From contig CAWIVH010000021.1 in the NCBI GenBank assembly GCA_963839475.1, positions 310,001 through 374,000 of the forward strand: DNA of 64,000 nucleotides, given 5' to 3'. The notes under the pieces were generated by a model. The model searched no databases and was not told the origin of the DNA. It saw only the letters and a list, made by a program, of their open reading frames with translations. Position 1 is the stretch's first letter. Each line of letters begins with the position of its first letter. Below, piece by piece: positions 45,923 through 53,436 of the stretch. The translations under genes and the position numbers were made by a program. Source of the stretch: CAWIVH01 sp963839475 (GTDB lineage: Bacteria > Acidobacteriota > UBA6911).

Positions 45923-47743
45923 TTGCCGATCGGATATCTTCATAAAATTCGAATCAGCGCCATTTCGCCGATGCGGCTGGCTCTGCGTATGGTGTGGCGG
46001 AACGCGCCTGGATGGACCCTTCTAAACCTCAGCCTCGAGTGCATCGAAGGCCTGCTGCCGGTTGTTATGCTGAAACTCCTGCAACGCATTATAGATATGG
46101 TGGCGGTCTCCCTGCAAACCCGCACCGGCTCGCCACAGGAGGCTGCAATTTTAATCTTGCTCATCGGCGCGACGGCAGTAGCCATGGCCGTTTTCAGAGC
46201 CATTGCGGATTACGCGTCCGAAGCGCAGGCGCTCCAGATCTCGGCTGCGGTGTTGGATGAGCTTCACTCCAAGTCCGTTGAGGTTGATCTTTCCTATTAT
46301 GAAAACGCCGCCTACCACGATGCTTTACACCGTGCCCAGAAGGAGGCACCTCATCGGCCGGCTCGCATTGTAGCCTCAATCTATTCGGTGTTTAGAAGCG
46401 CGGTTTCTCTCGCCGGTATTTATCTCATCCTTATCTCCATGAACTGGCTCATTGCCGTTGCTTTGGCCGCAATGGCCATTCCCGGAGCTTTGTGGCGTGT
46501 ATCGTTTGTAAAAAGTTTGAATGCCTTCGAAACCTCCCAATTGGAGACCGATCGCAAAGCGTGGTACCACCACTGGATGATCACGGGTCCTGAGCATGCC
46601 AAGGAGATCCGGCTTTTTGGCCTGGGGCAACTCTTTGTAAAAAGATTCAACGAACTTCACAAATCCCTGCGCGAGGGAAGATTGACCCTGTCGCTTCGTC
46701 GAGCCCGGGCCGACATCGCGTCGCAAATATTAGTGGCGCTGGGATTTACCGCCGCATTCAGCGTGATAGTTTCGCAAACCTACAGCGGCGCGATTTCTCT
46801 GGGAAGTCTGGTGATGTACTACCAATGTCTTCAGGGAGGCCTCGTATTTCTGCAATCGATTCTGCGAGGATTCGCGAACCTCTACGAAGATAATCTTTAC
46901 CTGGCCGAGTATCATCGGTTTTTGTCGTTGAAATCCCAAATCTCCCGGCCTGAAAATCCGCGTCCCTGCCCCTCCCCTTTACGAATAGGCGTGCGCTTCG
47001 AGGGAGTTACATTCAGCTATCCGAACAGCTCCCATCCCGCAATTGACGGCATCGATTTTTCGGTTTCGCCGGGTGAGACCGTTGCGGTGGTTGGACCAAA
47101 CGGCTCGGGCAAAACCACTCTGGTCAAATTACTGTGCCGGCTGTACGATCCACAGAAGGGTTCAATTTCAGCCGACGGGAACGACCTGCGGTCCATGGAC
47201 CCCGTCGCCTGGAGACGGAATCTGGGCGTTATCAGTCAGGATTTTGCCCGCTATCATTTGAGCGCCGGCGAGAACATCTGGATCGGAGATATCGATCGGC
47301 ACCTGGAAGTGACAGAACTTTGGGCGGCAGCCCGGCAAGCAGGAACGGAACCCATCCTCAGGGATCTTCCATCTGGGATGGATACGATCCTGGGCACATG
47401 GTTCCAGGGTGGCCGTGATCTGAGCACAGGAGAATGGCAGAAAATCGCGCTCTCCCGGGTGTTTTACCGAAATGCCGGGATCCTGGTACTGGATGAACCC
47501 ACGAGTGCTCTCGATTCGGCGGCGGAAGCAGATCTGTTTATGGAGTTCCGCAGATTTGCGGCCGGGAAGAGCATCCTATTGATTAGCCACCGTTTCTCCA
47601 CGGTCAGACTGGCAGATCGAATTTACGTCATGCAGCAAGGTCGTATCAGCGAATGCGGATCTCATCAGGAATTGCTCCGGCGCAATGGACTATATGCCCG
47701 GTTGTATCGAATCCAGGCGCAAAATTATGCGCCCCGCGAATAG
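45923..47743 (+). CDS. ABC transporter, fused permease and ATPase
   Basis: 606 residues: an N-terminal transmembrane domain with about six helices (residues 20-320) and a C-terminal ATPase. Walker A is GPNGSGKTT near residue 391, the Q-loop VISQDFARYH, the signature LSTGEWQKIAL (T in place of the usual GG), Walker B ILVLDEPTSALDS, and the H-loop LLISHRFSTV. No C39 peptidase domain is fused. TTG start with AGAAAGG upstream. Homodimeric exporters of this type commonly move peptides or lipids; its divergent position next to the precursor operon suggests export of the modified peptide. A polysaccharide or lipid cargo is the alternative. Confidence 0.88.
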   Translation: MPIGYLHKIRISAISPMRLALRMVWRNAPGWTLLNLSLECIEGLLPVVMLKLLQRIIDMVAVSLQTRTGSPQEAAILILLIGATAVAMAVFRAIADYASEAQALQISAAVLDELHSKSVEVDLSYYENAAYHDALHRAQKEAPHRPARIVASIYSVFRSAVSLAGIYLILISMNWLIAVALAAMAIPGALWRVSFVKSLNAFETSQLETDRKAWYHHWMITGPEHAKEIRLFGLGQLFVKRFNELHKSLREGRLTLSLRRARADIASQILVALGFTAAFSVIVSQTYSGAISLGSLVMYYQCLQGGLVFLQSILRGFANLYEDNLYLAEYHRFLSLKSQISRPENPRPCPSPLRIGVRFEGVTFSYPNSSHPAIDGIDFSVSPGETVAVVGPNGSGKTTLVKLLCRLYDPQKGSISADGNDLRSMDPVAWRRNLGVISQDFARYHLSAGENIWIGDIDRHLEVTELWAAARQAGTEPILRDLPSGMDTILGTWFQGGRDLSTGEWQKIALSRVFYRNAGILVLDEPTSALDSAAEADLFMEFRRFAAGKSILLISHRFSTVRLADRIYVMQQGRISECGSHQELLRRNGLYARLYRIQAQNYAPRE

Positions 47744-47751
47744 AAGACGCG

Positions 47752-48930
47752 ATGCTTGCCTTACCTGCCGCTCAACCTGACAAGAATCAATCAGAAATCA
47801 TCATTAGGGATTTTATCGCCCCTATCCTGCGAGGTGAGCGGGTAGCGTTGCCCTCATCGGCAAAAACCGATGACATTGAAAGGATCCTGACGGTTCTCGA
47901 GGACCATGATGTTCGATCGCTCTTTAATCGGAAACTGAGCGACTCAGGTTCCCGGCCCGGTTGGCCGGACTCGATTCTTGCCCCACTTCAACGCTACTCA
48001 TTGATCCAGGCCGCCCATAAGGCCAGCCTCGAAATTGAGCTTCAGTCCATTCTAGCCAGGTTGAAAGACGTTTCGATCTGCCCGATCATCTTCAAGGGAG
48101 CGGCTCTGTCCTACACGCATTATCCCGAGCCCCATTTGAGACCGCATGCGGATGTCGATTTTCTGATAGCAAAAGACGAGATTGAGCCCGCGGCGACTAT
48201 CCTGGACGTGGCCGGTTACAGAAGATCGACGCTGATCCGATCCGAACTGGTAAGCAACCAGCTGCTTTTTTGTGCAACCGACCGCAGCCGATTCTCAGCC
48301 GATCTCGATTTCCATTGGAAGATCAGCAACCGATATCTGCTCTCGGACAGCTTGCGCCTGGATGAAATTAAAAGCCGGGCGATATCGATACCGGCTTTTG
48401 GGCCCTGGGCCAAAGCGCCGTGCCCGATTCATTCCCTGTTGCTGGCATGTCTCCACAGGATCGGACATCATCTGGAAAGCGAGCAATTGATATGGCTCTA
48501 CGACATCCACCTAATTGCCGCGGGTCTGACTGAAATGGAATGGAAGGAATTTGAAGATCTGGCAACCGGAAAGCAAGTGCGAGCCATTTGCCGCGACGGG
48601 CTGCAGCAAGCCTCCGCCGCCTTCGGGACACCTCTTTCGAGTTTCTTCGGCAGGGAAGCCGGTCCACGCGGCCGGGATCATAAACCCGAGCCATCGGAAA
48701 GGTATATCAATTCCAAAATCGGGCGAGTTCACATCTTCCTTCTTGATTTTCGCGACCTGCCAGCAGGCAAAAAACTGAGATTGTTGCGCGAACTTTTCTT
48801 TCCGTCCCGAGATCAATTGGTAAAAAAGTATGGCATTTCGAACCGCTGGTTGTACCCGGTTTTGCGCCTCCGGAGAATAGGCTCGATTTTTCGCAAATTG
48901 GCGGGCAATATCACACTGAATCGGCGGTAG
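47752..48930 (+). CDS. Nucleotidyltransferase-fold family protein (NTP_transf_5 type)
   Basis: 392 residues. The motif CPIIFKGAALSYTHYPEPHLRPHADVDFLI (in part KGAALSYTHY and RPHADVDFLI) supplies the Gly/acidic residues of the nucleotidyltransferase active site; DLDFHWKISN and HSLLLACLHRIGHH are further family features. Function is not established. Members accompany HPr-kinase-like and PqqD-like proteins, and also occur in some lasso peptide clusters as tailoring genes. ATG at 47752, eight bases after the ABC exporter stop; the longer frame that overlaps the exporter gene is not used. Confidence 0.82.
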   Translation: MLALPAAQPDKNQSEIIIRDFIAPILRGERVALPSSAKTDDIERILTVLEDHDVRSLFNRKLSDSGSRPGWPDSILAPLQRYSLIQAAHKASLEIELQSILARLKDVSICPIIFKGAALSYTHYPEPHLRPHADVDFLIAKDEIEPAATILDVAGYRRSTLIRSELVSNQLLFCATDRSRFSADLDFHWKISNRYLLSDSLRLDEIKSRAISIPAFGPWAKAPCPIHSLLLACLHRIGHHLESEQLIWLYDIHLIAAGLTEMEWKEFEDLATGKQVRAICRDGLQQASAAFGTPLSSFFGREAGPRGRDHKPEPSERYINSKIGRVHIFLLDFRDLPAGKKLRLLRELFFPSRDQLVKKYGISNRWLYPVLRLRRIGSIFRKLAGNITLNRR

Positions 48931-49078
48931 CCGGGTCATAATGTTCAAAGTTTGCCGCATGAGTTGTGATTCCACTCAGATTGTGGCAATCCCACTTTTG
49001 CAGGATAGAGCGCAACTTTCCGGAGGGGATGTCGATCAGTATAATGGACACCGTATTCTCTGAGGAATTTACCGAGGC

Positions 49079-50296
49079 GTGATGCCTTCCCAGCCCTTGC
49101 GCATAATTCACATTATCACGCGAATGATTGTGGGTGGCGCCCAGGAAAACACCCTGCTTTCCGTCGAGGGTTTGAATCGGATGGGCGGATACGCGGTCGA
49201 CTTGGTCAGTGGTGTTGATGGAGGACCCGAAGGCGACCTTTTGGGCCGGGCCGCCGAGACTTGTCCCCTGACTGTGATTCCGCAGCTATATCGCAGGATC
49301 AACCTCCCGGACGACACTATTACCTTGGTCAAGCTCTATCAGATCATCCGTCGGGGAAGGTATCACATCGTTCACACGCATTCTTCCAAAGCCGGTTTCC
49401 TCGGCCGTTTAGCGGCACGGATGGCTTCATCCCCGGTAGTCATCCACACGCAGCACGGGCTGGTCTTTCACCCTTATCAGCCCTGGTTGGTAAACCGGAT
49501 TTGGCGGGCAACTGAAAAGATATGTGATCCACTGACCGACCATTTTATCAGCGTGTCCGATAATCTAACCAAAGCTGCGCTTGCCGCCGGGATCGGAGCT
49601 CCGGACAAATACACAACCGTGTATAGCGGCATGGAGTTGGACTGGTACCTGCATTCAACCGCCGACCGCAAAGCCATTCGGCAAGAGTTTAACATTCCTC
49701 AAGAAGCTCCGGTCGTCGGCAAGATCGCCCGGCTGTTCCCCCTTAAGGGACACGAGTTTCTTTTTAATGCCGCACCGGAAATTGTGCGGCGTTGGCCGGA
49801 AGTTCGATTTTTCCTGGTAGGTGATGGGATTCTCTCAGATCACTTCAAGGATCGCGCACGCTGCATGGGCTTGACGAAAAATTTCGTGTTTGCGGGGTTG
49901 ATTCAAAGGCAGCGCGTGCCGGAATTGATTAGTGCTATGGATATTGTGGTCCACACATCACTTCGGGAGGGGCTGGCTCGCGTTCTGCCCCAGGCTCTGG
50001 CCATGGGAAAACCCTGTGTCGCTTTTGACCTCGACGGCGCGCCGGAGGTGGTTATACCCGGAAAAACGGGATTCCTGGTAAAAGCGTGCGACTCAATCGG
50101 GCTCGCAGCCTCTATTTCAAAGCTGATCGAAGACAGAAATCTTCGACAGGCCATGGGCGAAGCGGGGAAGAAACTAGTCGATCCACGCTTCCGCGCGGAA
50201 ACAATGGTCAGCCAAATTGCGGATGTTTACCAAATGGTCCTTGCCAGGAACAAATCCAAAGTTGAGGCCGCCGAAGCCCGATGGAAATCGAAATGA
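49079..50296 (+). CDS. Glycosyltransferase family 4
   Basis: 405 residues. LRIIHIITRMIVGGAQENTLLSV, IVHTHSSKAGFLGRLAARMA, the inter-domain TVYSGMELDWYL, VGKIARLFPLKGHEFLFNAA, FAGLIQRQRVPELISAMDIVVHTSLREGLARVLPQAL (in part HTSLREGLARVLPQALAMG), and FDLDGAPEVVIPGKTGFLV. The E-x7-Q variant of the donor motif is notable. GTG 49079 or ATG 49082. Its stop overlaps the ATG of the small downstream gene (ATGA). Together with asnB and the acyltransferase it forms a plus-strand polysaccharide unit. Confidence 0.92.
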   Translation: MMPSQPLRIIHIITRMIVGGAQENTLLSVEGLNRMGGYAVDLVSGVDGGPEGDLLGRAAETCPLTVIPQLYRRINLPDDTITLVKLYQIIRRGRYHIVHTHSSKAGFLGRLAARMASSPVVIHTQHGLVFHPYQPWLVNRIWRATEKICDPLTDHFISVSDNLTKAALAAGIGAPDKYTTVYSGMELDWYLHSTADRKAIRQEFNIPQEAPVVGKIARLFPLKGHEFLFNAAPEIVRRWPEVRFFLVGDGILSDHFKDRARCMGLTKNFVFAGLIQRQRVPELISAMDIVVHTSLREGLARVLPQALAMGKPCVAFDLDGAPEVVIPGKTGFLVKACDSIGLAASISKLIEDRNLRQAMGEAGKKLVDPRFRAETMVSQIADVYQMVLARNKSKVEAAEARWKSK

Positions 50297-50550
50297 AGCC
50301 CGAGATACGTCGGGTTAAGCCAGTCGGCAGCCCGTCCTCGTTTCCGTCTGCCGGAATGGAGGGAGTCCACCTGTGGGCGTGCAATAATCTGTTTATTGGA
50401 TTTTTCGATGTGACGCTCGCGGTTAACACCCTTGAAGTGCTGAACCCTGATGCTGAAAATGGTTTCCATGTTCTCGACCCGGCAAATCAGGAGGCCGCTT
50501 CGGCGCGAAGCAGCTGCGATAACCTTCTCGCGTTGACGCAGGATGACTAA
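50293..50550 (+). CDS. Small hypothetical protein between glycosyltransferase and asparagine synthetase
   Basis: 85 residues (MKPEIRRVKPVGSPSSFPSA at its start; VHLWACNNLFIGFFDVTLAV in the middle). The ATG overlaps the glycosyltransferase stop (ATGA), and its stop is two bases before the asnB ATG, whose ribosome binding site (AGGATG) lies in its last codons. This spacing is what a translated gene in an operon would show. I recognise no family; a weakly hydrophobic core and two Cys are the only features. Confidence 0.5.
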   Translation: MKPEIRRVKPVGSPSSFPSAGMEGVHLWACNNLFIGFFDVTLAVNTLEVLNPDAENGFHVLDPANQEAASARSSCDNLLALTQDD

Positions 50551-50552
50551 AC

Positions 50553-52526
50553 ATGTGCGGCATTTGCGGAATACTGGATACCAAAAATAATCGCAACCTC
50601 GAACCCGAGGTGCATTCCATGATGGCGCAGCTCGTTCACAGGGGACCCGATGACAGCGGCGTATTCATTCATCAAAACAACCGCGGGGGTGAGGCAGCCG
50701 TCGGCTTCGGTCACAGGAGGCTTTCCATCATCGATTTGAGTGCGGCCGCACATCAGCCGATGGAAGGGCGATCGCGCGACACCGCCGTGGTCCTGAATGG
50801 AGAGATCTACAATTTCCGCGAGCGAAGATCCGAATGTTCCGATTATCCATTTCGCTCCAACAGCGATACCGAGATCATTCTAGCTTTGTATGAAAAGTAC
50901 GGGGAGTCCTTCGCAGAAAAATTGGAGGGGATGTTCGCCCTTGCCCTATGGGACGGCAAGAAGGGGAGACTCCTGCTGGCGCGCGATCGGGCGGGTAAGA
51001 AGCCGCTCTATTACAGCCAGGGGCAGGGGGGCTTCTTTGCTTTTGCCTCCGAAATCAAGGCGCTGCTGGTGCTTCCCGAGGCTGACACCAGTATCCATCC
51101 CGATGCATTGCTGCTGTACCTGACCTTCGGCTATGTTCCCAGTCCGTGCACTTTCTATCGCAGGATTCATAAGCTCGAGCCGGGAACGCTCATGGTGGTG
51201 GATTCTTCGGGTGCGGTTTCAAGCAGGACCTTTTGGAACTACCCGTTGCCGGCAGGAGAGGTTGCCGGGAGAGGCCGTGAACAGGACTATTCGGCGACGC
51301 TCCGCAGCCTCATGACCAAGGCAGTCTCGCGTCGTTTGGTTTCCGATGTCCCGCTCGGAGCCTTCCTCAGCGGCGGCATTGATTCCAGTATTATTGTCGG
51401 CACCATGTGCCGACTCTCGAAAGAACCGGTCAAGACATTCAGCATCGGTTTTGAAGGGGATGCAAGTTTTGACGAGACTGGCTATGCGCGCATGGTGGCC
51501 CGTCATTTTGGGACCAGCCATACGGAATTCAGGGTGCGGCCGAATGCGATCGAACTTATCGAGAAACTGGTATGGCACTACGATGAACCCTTCGGCGATT
51601 CCTCCGCCATCCCTACCCATATCGTTTCAAAGCTTGCGCGCGAGCACGTTACGGTGGCTTTGAGCGGCGACGGTGGGGATGAAGTTTTTGCGGGATACGA
51701 GCGCTTCGCAGCTGCGCTTTGGACGGAGCGCTTTCCCGGGGCGCTTTTTGCTGCCGGCCGGGGCCTGGTTTCCTTGCTGCCGGCGCCGGTCCACCCCAAA
51801 AGCATAAGAAGGAGGGTGAAGCGCTTCTTCGCCAAATCAACGCTGCCTTTTCTGGACAGATATCTGGAATGGAATTCCTTTTTTTCGCGCGAGGACCTGG
51901 CGCAAATGCTGCCCGACGCTGTGCCGGGCAACATAGCGGCCTCATTCGAAGAATGCCTGCACAAAAGCCGGGATTGCTCCATTTTGAAGCGATTGCTTTA
52001 TTTGAATTATCGCACCTACCTGCTGGACGATCTGCTGGTAAAAACCGACAGGATGTCCATGGCCAATGGCCTTGAAGTGCGTTGCCCTTTCCTGGATACG
52101 GATCTTGTCGCCTGGTCTGCAACTCTCCCGGACAGGCTTAAAATCAGGGGGCGCCAGTTAAAATACCTGCTTCGCCGGAGCTATCGCGACCTGCTTCCTC
52201 CCGATATTTTAAGTCGCGGCAAAATGGGCTTCGGCATCCCGCTGGGCCACTGGATGCGGAACGACCTCAGAGAATATAGTCGCGATCTGCTTCTCGGACC
52301 CTCAGCGCGGATCCGTGCCATTTTGGAGATATCGCGGGTGGAGGCATTATTGCACGAGCATCAACAGCAATTGCAGGATCATGGCCAAAAGATCTGGTCA
52401 CTGCTGACGCTTGAAATCTGGCTTAGAAATCACCCGGCTGCCCGGGAGAATCCCGCGTCAGTTATCCCACCGCAGCCCTCATTCCCATCGATCACTCATC
52501 AAGGCGACTCAAGCTATGACCGATAG
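50553..52526 (+). CDS. asnB: Asparagine synthetase (glutamine-hydrolysing)
   Basis: 657 residues. N-terminal class II glutamine amidotransferase domain with catalytic Cys2 (MCGICGILD), HRGPDDSGVFIH, GHRRLSIIDLS and VVLNGEIYNF; C-terminal ATP-pyrophosphatase domain with SDVPLGAFLSGGIDSSIIVG and VALSGDGGDEVFAGYERF. Both domains are complete. In polysaccharide clusters such enzymes are thought to amidate sugar acids of the glycan; making asparagine is the general alternative. Overlaps the acyltransferase by 11 bases. Confidence 0.93.
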   Translation: MCGICGILDTKNNRNLEPEVHSMMAQLVHRGPDDSGVFIHQNNRGGEAAVGFGHRRLSIIDLSAAAHQPMEGRSRDTAVVLNGEIYNFRERRSECSDYPFRSNSDTEIILALYEKYGESFAEKLEGMFALALWDGKKGRLLLARDRAGKKPLYYSQGQGGFFAFASEIKALLVLPEADTSIHPDALLLYLTFGYVPSPCTFYRRIHKLEPGTLMVVDSSGAVSSRTFWNYPLPAGEVAGRGREQDYSATLRSLMTKAVSRRLVSDVPLGAFLSGGIDSSIIVGTMCRLSKEPVKTFSIGFEGDASFDETGYARMVARHFGTSHTEFRVRPNAIELIEKLVWHYDEPFGDSSAIPTHIVSKLAREHVTVALSGDGGDEVFAGYERFAAALWTERFPGALFAAGRGLVSLLPAPVHPKSIRRRVKRFFAKSTLPFLDRYLEWNSFFSREDLAQMLPDAVPGNIAASFEECLHKSRDCSILKRLLYLNYRTYLLDDLLVKTDRMSMANGLEVRCPFLDTDLVAWSATLPDRLKIRGRQLKYLLRRSYRDLLPPDILSRGKMGFGIPLGHWMRNDLREYSRDLLLGPSARIRAILEISRVEALLHEHQQQLQDHGQKIWSLLTLEIWLRNHPAARENPASVIPPQPSFPSITHQGDSSYDR

Positions 52527-53265
52527 AGCAACCCCAAAATCCCCCAAAAGCAGCCGCATACGAATGGCCTTCCTGGCCTGCATGGCTGTCCTCCCCTCTT
52601 TCTTGAAATGCAGCCTCTATCGTGTGGTTTTTGGATACCGGATTGGAAAAGGGGTGAAGATTGGACTGTCGTTGATTGATGCCCGAACCTGTGAGATTGG
52701 CGACGGAACCGTCATAGGGCATTTCAACCTCATCATTGGAGTGGGATGCTTCAAAGCGGGCGATCATGTTCACATCGGGCATTTCAATGTTTTTCGCGGT
52801 GGCGATGAGATATCTCTGGGCAGGTATGTGGAAGTTCAAAGGTTCAACGTCGTGAACTCCATTCCGGAGCCGGACATTGTCAACCAGGCCGATCCCCGGT
52901 TTCTCTGCGGACCGGGGACCGTGATTGTGGCCGGTCACAAAATCGATTTTACCGACCGCGTGGAAATCGGGCGCCGATCCATCCTCGGGGGCAGAAATTC
53001 GTCTATCTGGACTCATAACCGGCAGCGAACGCGTCCGGTGACCATCGGTTCCCTGGCTTATCTGGGATCTGAAATCCGTGTTTCTCCCGGAGCCTCCATT
53101 CCCTCGCGGACCGTCATAGGAATCGGCTCTGTGATCACAGGCGCTCTGACGGGTGAAAACAGCCTGATCGCCGGGGTGCCGGCAAAGATTATCCGGCCCT
53201 TGGATCCCGATGACATTGCCCTCATCGAGTATCGGACACGGCCGGACCTCCCGGACGATATTTGA
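52516..53265 (+). CDS. Left-handed beta-helix (hexapeptide) acyltransferase
   Basis: 249 residues. Residues 40-230 show the imperfect hexapeptide turns of a left-handed beta helix: IGKGVKIGLSLIDARTCEIG, VIGHFNLIIGVGCFKAGDHV, FTDRVEIGRRSILGGRNSS, and the final ASIPSRTVIGIGSVITGAL with SLIAGVPAKIIRPL, which is typical of O-acetyltransferases using acyl-CoA. Probably decorates a sugar of the island's polysaccharide. ATG at 52516, inside the end of asnB, with AAGG upstream. Confidence 0.88.
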   Translation: MTDRATPKSPKSSRIRMAFLACMAVLPSFLKCSLYRVVFGYRIGKGVKIGLSLIDARTCEIGDGTVIGHFNLIIGVGCFKAGDHVHIGHFNVFRGGDEISLGRYVEVQRFNVVNSIPEPDIVNQADPRFLCGPGTVIVAGHKIDFTDRVEIGRRSILGGRNSSIWTHNRQRTRPVTIGSLAYLGSEIRVSPGASIPSRTVIGIGSVITGALTGENSLIAGVPAKIIRPLDPDDIALIEYRTRPDLPDDI

Positions 53266-53436
53266 TCCCCTGCCCCGAGCTTGAAACAAATCTGGAGTTC
53301 GCCTTGGAGCAGCGCGGCCAAAAGAAAAGCCGTGCTATCGAATTCTTGAGCTGCAGTCCTCAGATTCCGCTGCGTTGACTCACCTGCAGAGGCCTCCTAT
53401 ACTCAGTGTGACTACAACATCTTTGGCGGAGACAAA

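Noticed and set aside
42554..52526. Lasso peptide cluster (PqqD-like protein, asparagine-synthetase-like protein, ABC exporter, kinase and nucleotidyltransferase are all present)
   Set aside because: The asnB product has a complete glutaminase domain with Cys2 and lies in a polysaccharide unit; there is no B2-type transglutaminase-like protease, and the candidate precursor lacks a lasso-like core. The radical SAM enzyme points elsewhere.
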